Below are positions 7,048 to 14,581 of a DNA stretch of 21,154 nt, in pieces (the stretch's first letter is position 1; every line of letters starts with the position of its first letter). The DNA is from an uncultured Oscillospiraceae bacterium. GTDB taxonomy: Bacteria; Bacillota; Clostridia; Oscillospirales; Oscillospiraceae. The position numbers and the translations under genes are program-made. The DNA is taken from NCBI GenBank assembly GCA_934569045.1, contig CAKTJX010000038.1:1-21154 (forward strand). Direction: 5' to 3'. The notes under the pieces are model-generated. The model searched no databases. It had not been told where the DNA came from and saw only the letters and a list, made by a program, of their open reading frames with translations.

Positions 7048-8577
7048 GTGGAAAAAAATGAGAATTCCAGATTGAGCAATACCCTTCGCAATTTCCGCTT
7101 TGGCGCGGCGGCCCAGCTGCTGGTGACGCTGCTGGGCTTTGTCTCCCGGACGGTGTTTATCCGGGTGCTGGGCATGGAGTATTCCGGCATCAATGGCCTC
7201 TATACCAGCATCCTGGACGTGCTGTCCCTGACGGAGCTGGGGCTGGCGGATGTGGTGGTGTTTTCCCTGTATAAGCCCCTGGCGGAGGGGGATACCCAGA
7301 AGCTTACCGCTCTGATGGGCTATTACAAGACGATTTACCGCTATATTGCTCTGATCGTGGGGGCCATCGGCCTGGCCCTGGTGCCGATTCTGCGGATTCT
7401 GGTGAAATCGGAGATTGACCAGTTCCATCTGGTGCTGTACTACCTGATGTTTTTGACCAATTCCGTGTGCTCCTATCTGCTGGTGTACAAATCCAGCATC
7501 ATCCAGGCGGACCAGAAGCGGTATCTCATCGCTAAGTACACCATGCTCTTTAAGCTCCTCACCACCCTGCTGCAAATTACGTTCCTGCTGGCGCTGCGGA
7601 ATTTTACGGTGTATCTGTTCATCCAGATCGGTATGACCATCGCCAATAACCTGTTCCTGTCCGGAAAGGCAGACCGGATGTACCCCTTCCTGCGGGAGAA
7701 AGCAGAGCTTCCCAAGGAGGAGAAGAAGGCCATCTTCCGGGATGTGCGGCACATGTTCTCCTATAAGGTGGGAGGCCAGCTGCTGAACGGTACGGACAAT
7801 CTCTATATCTCCTCCATGATCAGCACGGCCACCGTAGGGATTTACGATGGCGCCTACACCACCATTCAGACCATGGTGGTGACGGCCTTTACCACCACCC
7901 TGAATCAGGCGGTGCTGGGCTCTATCGGCAACTTGAATGCCACCGGCACCCGGGAGCAGAAGCACCGGGTCTTTGACGCCTATAGCCTGGTATTCACCTG
8001 GATCACCACTTTCTGCACCCTTTCGCTGCTGGCGCTCTACAACCCCTTTATCCGTATCTGGGCGGGGGAGGACTGGCTGCTGCCTATGCCTACCGTGGCG
8101 GTGATCTGCCTGAATTTCTTCCTGCCCAATGTGCTCACCCCGGTGTGGAGCTACCGAAATACCACGGGCCTGTTCCGGGAGACGAAAAACATCCTGCTCT
8201 ATGCCGCGGCCATCAATCTTGTACTGTCCTATTTCTTCGGGGTCCGCTGGGGACTCACCGGCATTCTGGCGGCAACCTCCGTATCGCGGCTTCTGACCTC
8301 CTTCTGGTTTGAGCCCTACCTGCTGCACAAGCGTATTTTTGAATGCTCCTGCCTGCCCTATTTCCTGCGGCAGGGGCTCCACCTGGGAATCGTGGCAGTG
8401 TCCTATGCCTGCATCGCGGCAGTCAGCGCAGCAGGGAACCTGGGGCCCTGGGGAGAACTGATTTTGCGGGGCGTGCTGTGCGTGCTGGTGCCGAACGTTC
8501 TGCTGTACCTGCTGAACCGGAAAACCGCTGCCTTTGCCTACCTCCGGGAAAACGTTCTGCGGAAATTGAGAAAGTAA
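7048..8577 (+). CDS. MOP-superfamily polysaccharide flippase (Wzx/PST-like)
   Basis: A 509-residue polytopic membrane protein of the oligosaccharide flippase/polysaccharide export family. The N-terminus (NTLRNFRFGAAAQLLVTLLG, then FVSRTVFIRVLGMEYSGING) is the typical opening of these lipid-linked sugar translocases, and about twelve to fourteen hydrophobic segments follow. It would move lipid-linked glycans across the cytoplasmic membrane. The start is GTG at 7048 with a modest ACGGAG site at 7035-7040. No glycosyltransferases are nearby, which is unusual because such flippases normally sit in capsule or exopolysaccharide clusters; it may serve a dispersed pathway. The family call is firm and the substrate unknown. 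Confidence 0.85.
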   Translation: MEKNENSRLSNTLRNFRFGAAAQLLVTLLGFVSRTVFIRVLGMEYSGINGLYTSILDVLSLTELGLADVVVFSLYKPLAEGDTQKLTALMGYYKTIYRYIALIVGAIGLALVPILRILVKSEIDQFHLVLYYLMFLTNSVCSYLLVYKSSIIQADQKRYLIAKYTMLFKLLTTLLQITFLLALRNFTVYLFIQIGMTIANNLFLSGKADRMYPFLREKAELPKEEKKAIFRDVRHMFSYKVGGQLLNGTDNLYISSMISTATVGIYDGAYTTIQTMVVTAFTTTLNQAVLGSIGNLNATGTREQKHRVFDAYSLVFTWITTFCTLSLLALYNPFIRIWAGEDWLLPMPTVAVICLNFFLPNVLTPVWSYRNTTGLFRETKNILLYAAAINLVLSYFFGVRWGLTGILAATSVSRLLTSFWFEPYLLHKRIFECSCLPYFLRQGLHLGIVAVSYACIAAVSAAGNLGPWGELILRGVLCVLVPNVLLYLLNRKTAAFAYLRENVLRKLRK

Positions 8578-8595
8578 TCACTTCGGGAGATTTCT

Positions 8596-9072
8596 ATGAA
8601 AAGCAAATTCCAGGGAAGAAAACTTCTTCAGCAATACGGCGGGGACATTTTGACCTCCCAGGGCATGGATCAGGAAAAACGATTTATGCAGCACGGCTCT
8701 GTCAGCGTCTATGAGCACAGCGTGGCGGTAGCCCTCATGTGCCTGCAGCTGGCGGCGCTGATGCATCTGCGGACCAATACCCGCTCTCTGGTCCGGGGGG
8801 CGCTGCTGCACGATTACTTCCTTTACGACTGGCATGTAAAGGTCAAAGGCCGTCCCCTCCACGGCCTCCACCATGCCCGCTGGGCCATGGCCAACGCGGA
8901 GCGGGATTTTGGCCTCAACCACATTGAGCGCAACATGATCCTGACCCATATGTTCCCCTTGAATCTGGCCTTGCCCAGATACCGGGAAAGCGCCCTGCTG
9001 TGCACCGCCGACAAAATCTGCGCCGCCCGGGAAACCTGGCAGGGCATCGTCCACAGACGGAAAAGACCGTAA
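8596..9072 (+). CDS. Small HD-domain metal-dependent phosphohydrolase
   Basis: A 158-residue stand-alone HD-domain protein. The metal-binding residues can be picked out in order: His41 in VYEHS, the His72-Asp73 doublet in LLHDYFLYDWH, His92/His93 in HGLHHARWA, His118 in LTHMFP and Asp139 in TADK. This matches the H...HD...H...H...D pattern of the HD superfamily, which hydrolyses phosphate esters of nucleotides or similar compounds. It begins 18 bases after the flippase stop and ends before a bidirectional terminator, so it is the last gene of that operon. Its substrate is unknown. Confidence 0.83.
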   Translation: MKSKFQGRKLLQQYGGDILTSQGMDQEKRFMQHGSVSVYEHSVAVALMCLQLAALMHLRTNTRSLVRGALLHDYFLYDWHVKVKGRPLHGLHHARWAMANAERDFGLNHIERNMILTHMFPLNLALPRYRESALLCTADKICAARETWQGIVHRRKRP

Positions 9073-9110
9073 AAAAGGATGCGCCGCAAACACGGCGCAT
9101 CCAATCTTTT
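9071..9110. terminator. Bidirectional terminator between HD gene and clpB
   Basis: The 10-bp stem GGATGCGCCG (9077-9086)/CGGCGCATCC (9093-9102) with loop CAAACA is flanked by six A on the left (TTTTTT for the minus strand) and AATCTTTT on the right. It lies between two converging genes and should stop both; it is strongest for clpB. Confidence 0.88.
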
Positions 9111-11700
9111 ACTCCAGTACCAGCTGCCCATCCTGACAGTCCACGGTCACCGTGGAGCCGGTGGTGATACGGCCTTCCAGAATCTTCTTGCTCAGCATGG
9201 TCTCAACGGTGTGCTGCACATAGCGGCGCAGGGGTCGGGCACCGAATTCGGGGTCGTAGGCCTCGTCGACGATGTGCTGCTTGGCCGCTTCCGTCAGGCG
9301 GCAGGTGATCTGCTGCTCTGCCAGACGGCTGTTGAGCTTGGCAATCTGCAGGTCGATGATCTTGGTGATGTTCTCCTTGGTCAGAGGCTTGTAGAATACG
9401 ATCTCGTCCAGACGGTTCAGGAATTCGGGGCGGAAGTTCTGCCGCAGCAGCATCATGACCCGCTCCTTGGCGGCGGGGTCAATCTCGCCGTTGTCCCGGA
9501 TGCCGCCCAGCAGCTCCTGAGAGCCCAGGTTGGAGGTCAGAATCAAAATGGTGTTCTTGAAGTCTACCGTCCGGCCCTGGGAATCGGTGATCCGGCCGTC
9601 ATCCAGCACCTGCAGCAGGATGTTGAACACATCGGGATGGGCCTTTTCTACCTCATCGAACAGCACCACGCTGTAGGGCTTCCTGCGGACGGCCTCGGTC
9701 AGCTGACCGCCTTCCTCATAGCCCACATATCCGGGAGGCGCTCCGATCAGCCGAGAGACGGAGAATTTCTCCATATACTCGGACATATCGATCCGCACCA
9801 GATTGTTTTCATCGTCAAACAGCGCTTCGGCCAGCGTCTTGGCCAGCTCCGTCTTGCCCACGCCTGTGGGGCCCAGGAACAGGAAGGAGCCGATGGGCCG
9901 GTTGGGGTCCTGAATACCGGCACGGCTGCGCTGGATGGCCTCGGTGACAGAGCGGACAGCCTCGTCCTGGCCAACTACCCGCTTGTGCAGGATGCTTTCC
10001 AGATTCAGCAGCTTCTCCCGCTCGCCCTGAACCAGGCGGCTGACGGGAATGCCGGTCCAGCGCTCCACGATCTTGGCGATCTCCTCATCGGTTACCTTCT
10101 CCCGCAGCAGGGCGTTATCGCCGTCCTTCTGGATGCGGCGCTCCTGCTCCTCCAGCTGTTTTTGCAGCTGGGGCAGGCGGCCGTACTTCAGCTCCGCGGC
10201 CTTGCCCAGGTCGTAGTCCTGCTCGGCGGCCTCAATCTGGCGGTGTAGGTCCTCAATGTCTTTCCGGATTTGCTGGACCTTTTCCAGACTGTTCTTTTCA
10301 TTCTCCCATTGGGCCTTCTTGGCATTGAAGCTTTCCTGCTCCTCGGCCAGCTCCTTGCGGATCTGGGCCAGACGGCTCTTGGAGAGCTCGTCTTCCTCTT
10401 TCTTCAGGGACTCCTCCTCAATTTGCAGCTGGATGATATGGCGGTTCACCGTATCCAGCTCCGTAGGCATGGAGTCCTGCTCGGTCCGCAGCTGGGCGCA
10501 GGCCTCATCGATCAGGTCGATGGCCTTGTCCGGCAGGAACCGATCGGTGATATACCGATGGGAGAGGGTGGCGGCGGCAATAATGGCGGGGTCTGTGATC
10601 TTCACACCATGGAAGTTCTCATAGCGCTCCTTCAGACCACGCAGAATCGCAATGGTGTCCTCCACCGTGGGTTCGTTGACCATGACCGGCTGGAAACGGC
10701 GCTCCAGAGCGGGGTCCTTTTCAATATACTGCCGGTATTCGTCCAGGGTGGTTGCGCCGATGCAGTGCAGCTCGCCACGGGCCAGCATAGGCTTTAAGAG
10801 GTTGCCCGCATCCATGCTGCCCTCGGTCTTGCCGGCACCTACAATGGTGTGCAGCTCATCGATGAACAGCAGAATCCGGCCCTCGGCCTGTTTGACCTCG
10901 TTCAGAACGGCCTTCAACCGCTCCTCAAATTCGCCCCGGTATTTGGCACCGGCAACCAGCGCACCCATATCCAGGGAGAAAATGGTCTTGTCCTGCAGGG
11001 AGGAGGGGACCTCCTTCTTGACAATCCGCTGGGCCAGCCCTTCCACAATGGCGGTCTTGCCCACGCCGGGCTCGCCGATCAGCACGGGGTTATTCTTGGT
11101 CTTCCGGGACAGAATCCGAATGACATTTCGGATTTCCTCGTCACGGCCGATCACCGGGTCCATCTTCTGCTCCCGGGCCTTTTTCACAAGATCCGTGCCG
11201 TACTTCTCCAGCGCGTCATAGGTGCCCTCCGGATTGTCCGTAGTTACCCGCTGATTGCCCCGCACCGCCTGCAAAGCGGCAAGCACCGCTTCCTTGGTAA
11301 TGCGGTAGTCGGAGAAAATCCGTGCAACGCCGTCCTTGGCCGTTTCCAGAAGACCCAGGAACAGGTGCTCCACGGAAACGAACTCGTCCTTCATGTTCTT
11401 GGCCTCCGCTTCGGCAGCGTTGAAGGCCGCGTCCATGTCGGCACTGATATAGAACCGGTCAGCCTCCCGGCTGCCGGTGACAGAGGGAACTCTGTTCAGC
11501 TCTGTATTTGCGGCGGCTTCCAGACTCTCCACCGTCACATCCATTTTCTTCAGCAGCTGGGGCACCAGGCCGCCGTCCTGCTGAAGCAGGGCCAGCAACA
11601 GGTGAATCTGCTCCATTTGCTGGTTGTTATTCTGGATTGCAAGGTTTTTGGCGTTCTGGACAGCCTCCATAGACTTTTGCGTATAGTTCTGAAAGTTCAT
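9109..11700 (-). CDS. clpB: ATP-dependent disaggregase ClpB
   Basis: An 863-residue class I AAA+ chaperone that, with DnaK, pulls apart heat-aggregated proteins in the cytoplasm. All ClpB parts are present in order: the N-terminal Clp domain opening [20 protein letters not shown]; the first ATPase module with Walker A GEPGVGKT (about 209-216) and Walker B LLFIDE; a long middle coiled-coil (about 400-520) that separates ClpB from ClpA/ClpC; and the second module with [20 protein letters not shown] and the sensor region through [12 protein letters not shown]. The start at 11700 is preferred because the AAGG site is well spaced from it, while the ATG two codons earlier overlaps the site. Expression should be heat-inducible through the upstream CIRCE. 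Confidence 0.97.
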   Translation of the reverse strand: MNFQNYTQKSMEAVQNAKNLAIQNNNQQMEQIHLLLALLQQDGGLVPQLLKKMDVTVESLEAAANTELNRVPSVTGSREADRFYISADMDAAFNAAEAEAKNMKDEFVSVEHLFLGLLETAKDGVARIFSDYRITKEAVLAALQAVRGNQRVTTDNPEGTYDALEKYGTDLVKKAREQKMDPVIGRDEEIRNVIRILSRKTKNNPVLIGEPGVGKTAIVEGLAQRIVKKEVPSSLQDKTIFSLDMGALVAGAKYRGEFEERLKAVLNEVKQAEGRILLFIDELHTIVGAGKTEGSMDAGNLLKPMLARGELHCIGATTLDEYRQYIEKDPALERRFQPVMVNEPTVEDTIAILRGLKERYENFHGVKITDPAIIAAATLSHRYITDRFLPDKAIDLIDEACAQLRTEQDSMPTELDTVNRHIIQLQIEEESLKKEEDELSKSRLAQIRKELAEEQESFNAKKAQWENEKNSLEKVQQIRKDIEDLHRQIEAAEQDYDLGKAAELKYGRLPQLQKQLEEQERRIQKDGDNALLREKVTDEEIAKIVERWTGIPVSRLVQGEREKLLNLESILHKRVVGQDEAVRSVTEAIQRSRAGIQDPNRPIGSFLFLGPTGVGKTELAKTLAEALFDDENNLVRIDMSEYMEKFSVSRLIGAPPGYVGYEEGGQLTEAVRRKPYSVVLFDEVEKAHPDVFNILLQVLDDGRITDSQGRTVDFKNTILILTSNLGSQELLGGIRDNGEIDPAAKERVMMLLRQNFRPEFLNRLDEIVFYKPLTKENITKIIDLQIAKLNSRLAEQQITCRLTEAAKQHIVDEAYDPEFGARPLRRYVQHTVETMLSKKILEGRITTGSTVTVDCQDGQLVLE

Positions 11701-11716
11701 AGCCATCCTTCTTTCT

Positions 11717-11743
11717 TTAGCACTCTTGATATGCGAGTGCTAA
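11717..11743 (-). promoter_or_regulatory. CIRCE operator (HrcA repressor site) upstream of clpB
   Basis: TTAGCACTC, nine bases, then GAGTGCTAA is an exact match to the CIRCE consensus (TTAGCACTC-N9-GAGTGCTAA). It lies between the -10 box and the clpB start codon, so HrcA binding would block transcription and also affect the 5' untranslated region. Confidence 0.97.
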
Positions 11744-11758
11744 CTTCGATTTGCCTAT

Positions 11759-11786
11759 ACTATACCCCAATTCCCAAAAAAGTCAA
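11759..11786 (-). promoter_or_regulatory. Sigma-A promoter of clpB
   Basis: Read on the minus strand, TTGACT (11786-11781), a 16-base spacer and TATAGT (11764-11759) form a near-consensus promoter. Transcription would start about 10 bases before the CIRCE element. Confidence 0.85.
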
Positions 11787-11888
11787 GGGCGCTGTTAAGC
11801 CGGACACAAATTGTTTACAGATATACGATCTGCACAAATTTGAAAACCGATTTTTGACGCACTTAATATAGATTTAACAAAATAGGGG

Positions 11889-11916
11889 TTGCATTTCTGA
11901 GAAAACGCGGTATAAT
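11889..11916 (+). promoter_or_regulatory. Promoter of a candidate small RNA
   Basis: TTGCAT (11889-11894), a 16-base spacer and a perfect TATAAT (11911-11916) form a convincing promoter pointing away from clpB, with no coding region downstream on this strand for more than 2 kb. Confidence 0.65.
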
Positions 11917-11922
11917 AACCAT

Positions 11923-12028
11923 GCAAGTGCAAGACAGGCTCCGCACAGGAGCCGGAATGTTTATTTTTCTTACCTCTCTTTTCTCTGGAAGCGCCCCGCA
12001 CGGTCTGGTCAACCGTGCGGGGCGCTTC
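11923..12028 (+). ncRNA. Candidate structured small RNA
   Basis: From the expected transcription start the sequence contains a hairpin GGCTCC-GCACA-GGAGCC (11937-11953), then a single-stranded C/U-rich linker (about 11960-11986, with CTTACCTCTCTTTTCTCT), then a perfect 17-bp stem (11988-12004 with 12012-12028, arm starting GAAGCGCCCCGCACGG). No start codon with a ribosome binding site and no open frame is present. Two hairpins joined by a linker able to pair with Shine-Dalgarno sequences is a common trans-acting small RNA layout in Firmicutes. The final hairpin lacks a T run, which weakens its role as a terminator. A further 7-bp hairpin lies at 12037-12069. I recognise no known family. Confidence 0.4.
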
Positions 12029-12078
12029 TGCGTTCGCCCACTTAACCTTTGGGGAAAAACGAAAGTGGGGGGATTGAG

Positions 12079-12120
12079 TTGACAATTGACAGTTGACAAT
12101 GAAGGAGTTTCCTTCGGAAA
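12079..12120 (+). repeat. Tandem TTGACA(A/G) repeats with adjoining UUCG hairpin
   Basis: Three adjacent 7-base units, TTGACAA, TTGACAG and TTGACAA (12079-12099), are followed by GAAGGAG and a short hairpin TTTCC-TTC-GGAAA (12108-12120). The arrangement looks like a small intergenic repeat element rather than three promoters, since no suitably placed -10 box follows each unit. Membership of a repeat family is inferred. Confidence 0.45.
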
Positions 12121-12170
12121 CAAATTTAAATTCATCCCGCGGATACACCATATAATATACCAAAATTTAT

Positions 12171-12243
12171 GGATATTTTGGGCGTTTTAAACCTTTGAGC
12201 CTCGTAGGGACGGCTCAAAAGGTTTAAAATTTCCAGAGTATCC
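12171..12243. repeat. 73-base nested inverted repeat (miniature element or structured RNA)
   Basis: Outer arms GGATATTTTGG (12171-12181) and CCAGAGTATCC (12233-12243) pair at 9 of 11 positions. Inner arms TTTTAAACCTTTGAGCC (12185-12201) and GGCTCAAAAGGTTTAAAA (12212-12229) pair almost completely, with one bulged A. The loop is TCGTAGGGAC. A TATAAT sits at 12151-12156 just upstream. The element is AT-rich, lies in a non-coding gap and has no T tract, so it is neither a normal terminator nor coding. Confidence 0.55.
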
Positions 12244-12280
12244 GTGAAATCCTGAACATTTTAACGATTGCTTTGTATTG

Positions 12281-12327
12281 CAAAAGACCGACGTCATCCT
12301 GGAAAACAGGATAGCGTCGGTCTTTTG
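12281..12327 (-). terminator. Terminator of brnQ
   Basis: CAAAAGACCGACG (12281-12293) pairs perfectly with CGTCGGTCTTTTG (12315-12327), with an inner ATCCTG/CAGGAT stem. On the minus strand the stem ends in TCTTTTG, 12 bases after the brnQ stop codon. Confidence 0.82.
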
Positions 12328-12338
12328 TATTTGGGTTG

Positions 12339-13676
12339 TTACGCCTGCTCCTGTTCGGGAATGGCGTTGGGGCTGCTGCCACGGAGGGCGTTTGCCAGAA
12401 GGCTGAGCAGGAGCATGACCGCGGCCACGCTGAGCCAGCCGAAGCCCTGCTTATACAGCGGCAGACGGTGGAGCCATCCCCCCAGCATGCCCAGGGGAAG
12501 CCCCATGTCGCTCAGGGCAAAGGCGATGCTGACGGCGGCGGTGCCTGCCACGGTCATGGGGTAGGCGAACCGATTGTTCTTCCATAGGTCGTGGCTCAGG
12601 CCCAGAAGAATCAGCACAATGGCCACGGGGTAGATGGCGTTCAGAATGGGAATGGAAATGCTCAGGATCATGCTCAGGCCCAGGTTGCATACAAGAAGCG
12701 AGAAAAAGGTGATAATATACACCCAGGTACGGTAGGAAACCCTCTGAAACAGGGTGGAAAAATACTGGGAGATGGAGTTGATGAGCCCCACGCAGGTGGT
12801 CAGACAGGCCAGGGTGAAGACGGCTGCCAGCAGAATCGCGCCGGTGCTGCCGAAGACCTGGGAGACGATGCACCGCAGCGTCCAGGCACCGTTTTCCTGG
12901 ACTGCGTAAACGCCGGAGCTGCACATCCCCATATAGGAGAGCATGGCGTACACCAGCGCCAGGATGGTTCCGGCCAGAATACCGGCCAGAACGGTATAGC
13001 GCATTTTTTCCTGCTTTTCCTTCAGACCGAAGGTGCCCAGGGTGGTGGCGATCACCAGGCCGAAATTCAGGGCGGCGATGGTATCCATGGTGTTGTAGCC
13101 CTCGGTAAAGCCCTTGAGCAGGGGAGAGTGCTGGTAGCCGCTCTGGGCCGGGGCCACGTTGGTTTCTCCCCGGAACAGGAAGCAGATGAACAGCAGCGTC
13201 AGCAGAGCCAGCAGCGCCGGGGTCAGCCCCCGGCCGATCCGGTCCACCAGCTTACCGGGGTTCAGGCACAGCCACAGGGCGATCAGGAAGAACACCAGGG
13301 AATACACAGCCATCCACAGCCGCACATTGCTGCCCTGGGGCAGATAGGGGGCCACCGCCATCTCAAAGGGGACGGAGGCCGCTCTGGGGATGCCCAGGCC
13401 GGGCCCGATGGAGAGGTAGATCAGCACCGCGAACACCAGAGCAAAATGGGGGCCTACCTGCCGCCCCAGCTTTTCCAGCCCGTCAAACCGGGCCACCACC
13501 ACTACGCCCAGCACCGGCAGCACCACCGCCGTTGCCAGAAAGCCGATCATGGCGGGCAGGGTGTTGGCTCCGGCGTTCTGCCCCAGAAACGGCGGGAAAA
13601 TCAGATTGCCTGCCCCAAAAAACAGGGCAAAGAGCATGACGCTGACCACCAGCAGATTTTGTTTGCTTAATTTCAT
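12339..13676 (-). CDS. brnQ: Branched-chain amino acid:cation symporter BrnQ
   Basis: A 445-residue membrane transporter of the LIVCS family, importing leucine, isoleucine or valine with Na+ or H+. The opening MKLSKQNLLVVSVMLFALFF followed by GAGNLIFPPFLGQNAG is diagnostic, and about twelve membrane segments follow, including the YNTMDTIAALNFG and SQYFSTLFQRVSYRTW regions typical of BrnQ. ATG at 13676 is preceded by an AGAGGA site. The gene sits alone behind its own promoter and a T-box leader, so it should be turned on when a branched-chain aminoacyl-tRNA is scarce. This agrees well with the transporter's function. Confidence 0.93.
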   Translation of the reverse strand: MKLSKQNLLVVSVMLFALFFGAGNLIFPPFLGQNAGANTLPAMIGFLATAVVLPVLGVVVVARFDGLEKLGRQVGPHFALVFAVLIYLSIGPGLGIPRAASVPFEMAVAPYLPQGSNVRLWMAVYSLVFFLIALWLCLNPGKLVDRIGRGLTPALLALLTLLFICFLFRGETNVAPAQSGYQHSPLLKGFTEGYNTMDTIAALNFGLVIATTLGTFGLKEKQEKMRYTVLAGILAGTILALVYAMLSYMGMCSSGVYAVQENGAWTLRCIVSQVFGSTGAILLAAVFTLACLTTCVGLINSISQYFSTLFQRVSYRTWVYIITFFSLLVCNLGLSMILSISIPILNAIYPVAIVLILLGLSHDLWKNNRFAYPMTVAGTAAVSIAFALSDMGLPLGMLGGWLHRLPLYKQGFGWLSVAAVMLLLSLLANALRGSSPNAIPEQEQA

Positions 13677-13703
13677 TCCGTGTTCCTCTTTTCTTTTGGT
13701 AAT

Positions 13704-13737
13704 AAAAAAACTCGTCTCAAATTGCTTTGAGACGAGT
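13704..13737 (-). terminator. T-box-controlled terminator
   Basis: On the minus strand ACTCGTCTCAAA and TTTGAGACGAGT (13737-13710) form a stem followed by a run of seven T. It lies just before the brnQ ribosome binding site and is mutually exclusive with the antiterminator. Confidence 0.93.
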
Positions 13738-13973
13738 CATAAAATACCCGCGGTACCACTCAAATTGCGCACGATAGGCACGCCGCTTTCAGGCTCCAAC
13801 AAGCCCTAGACACTTACGCAGTCCATGCGGGAGACCCTACTTGCATCGCTTTGGGGCACTCCAGCTCGGAAGGGATGGGATAAAGGAAGGCAGTCCACCG
13901 GGCTTCCACCATCCCCGGCTCTCTATCGGCTGTACGATCAAATCCGTCTTCGTCATCGCTTTTCTATTCACTT
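13704..13973 (-). promoter_or_regulatory. T-box riboswitch leader of brnQ
   Basis: On the minus strand the leader shows the T-box hallmarks: AGCGATGACGAAGAC at the base of Stem I, the AG-bulge region AGAGAGCCGGGG, the distal loop GGATGGTGGAAGCCCGG, the antiterminator T-box GAGTGGTACCGCGGGTA (13761-13745) whose bulge pairs with the tRNA CCA end, and a competing terminator. An uncharged tRNA matching the specifier codon would switch brnQ on. In the 3' strand of Stem I the segment TTTATCCCATCCCTTCCG should hold the specifier. An ATC (Ile) at 13881-13879 fits the gene, but I cannot fix the specifier by eye. Confidence 0.95.
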
Positions 13974-13979
13974 ACCCTT

Positions 13980-14008
13980 ATTCTACAGGAAGCAAACGAA
14001 TCTGTCAA
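13980..14008 (-). promoter_or_regulatory. Sigma-A promoter of the T-box/brnQ transcript
   Basis: On the minus strand a consensus TTGACA (14008-14003), a 17-base spacer and TAGAAT (13985-13980) precede the T-box leader by a few bases. Confidence 0.88.
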
Positions 14009-14076
14009 TAGGGAAAAATGAAAATACTGATTTTGTGCGCGGGTGAGGAACAAATGGCGGTGTAACGGCTACGCCG

Positions 14077-14445
14077 TTATGCTTTTGACGGCGCATCGAA
14101 TGCTTTTTGAAAAGCATCCGCATCGGCGGCGGTTGTTTTCCAGCCGTATTGTTTCAGGTCTACACACCAGCAACGGCCATTCCAGAGGGTGGGAACGCCA
14201 TCGTCCGCCAGAAGGGCGCATTGCAGATCGGGGGTCAGAAAGTGCCGGGCACCGCTGAGCTCGCCCCTGCCGTTTACCACCCGGAACGCGGGAAGATCGT
14301 CCCCGGCCAGGCCCTCCCGCAGTCCATAGCCCACCTGCCTGGAATTTTTCGGCTTGCCGCAGAGCAGGGCAATCTGACCATAGGTGGCGACGTGCCCCGC
14401 CGGGATGGACAGACAGACGATGCGCATTTTTTCGTAGAAGGTCAT
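14077..14445 (-). CDS. Alkyltransferase-like (ATL) protein, MGMT-fold without catalytic Cys
   Basis: A 122-residue protein with the DNA-binding half of O6-alkylguanine-DNA alkyltransferase. Conserved features are PAGHVATYGQIA (residues 15-26, with the helix-capping Tyr), NSRQVGYGL (34-42, with the Arg 'finger' that replaces a flipped base) and the active-site loop. That loop, PCHRV in the repair enzymes, here reads PAFRV (52-56), so the methyl-accepting Cys and its His are both missing. ATL proteins usually have Trp in place of Cys, so Ala-Phe is a further variant. Known ATLs bind alkylated guanine and hand it to nucleotide excision repair. The start at 14445 follows GGAGGAG; an upstream in-frame ATG at 14508 has none. 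A TAACGGC/GCCGTTA hairpin (14063-14079) overlaps the stop codon. Confidence 0.83.
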   Translation of the reverse strand: MTFYEKMRIVCLSIPAGHVATYGQIALLCGKPKNSRQVGYGLREGLAGDDLPAFRVVNGRGELSGARHFLTPDLQCALLADDGVPTLWNGRCWCVDLKQYGWKTTAADADAFQKAFDAPSKA

Positions 14446-14479
14446 GGAAAATCTCCTCCGCCGCGGTGGAATATGAATG

Positions 14480-14508
14480 ATTTTACCACGATCAACGTTA
14501 TCTGGCAA
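14480..14508 (-). promoter_or_regulatory. Promoter of the ATL gene
   Basis: On the minus strand TTGCCA (14508-14503), a 17-base spacer and TAAAAT (14485-14480) lie 35 bases before the chosen start. The transcript would begin after the upstream in-frame ATG at 14508, which supports the shorter protein. Confidence 0.65.
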
Positions 14509-14523
14509 GGGCCGCGGAAAGCC

Positions 14524-14552
14524 TTGTAATGGCTTCGTCCCTGTGGTAGAAT
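14524..14552 (+). promoter_or_regulatory. Promoter of the Spx/ArsC-like gene
   Basis: TTGTAA (14524-14529), a 17-base spacer and TAGAAT (14547-14552) lie 29 bases upstream of the start codon and are back-to-back with the ATL promoter. Confidence 0.68.
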
Positions 14553-14581
14553 AAGAGAAAAATCGCAGGAGTGTGAAAGCA

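Noticed and set aside
6448..8382. A 644-codon open frame on the minus strand
   Set aside because: It lies antisense to the DUF554 and flippase genes. Its translation is rich in Q, G and H, as expected of the reverse frame of GC-rich membrane-protein codons, and has no family features or ribosome site.
9079..11871. Several long plus-strand open frames across clpB
   Set aside because: They are antisense to clpB and have low-complexity Q/G/L-rich products. clpB itself is unmistakable.
12079..12099. Three overlapping promoters from TTGACA units
   Set aside because: None is followed by a -10 box at 16-18 bases, so the repeat explanation is better.
12591..13670. A 359-codon plus-strand open frame
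   Set aside because: It is antisense to brnQ, with Q/G/H-rich translation and no recognisable motif.
13825..14046. A 73-codon open frame upstream of brnQ
   Set aside because: The whole stretch is explained by the T-box leader and its promoter on the minus strand.
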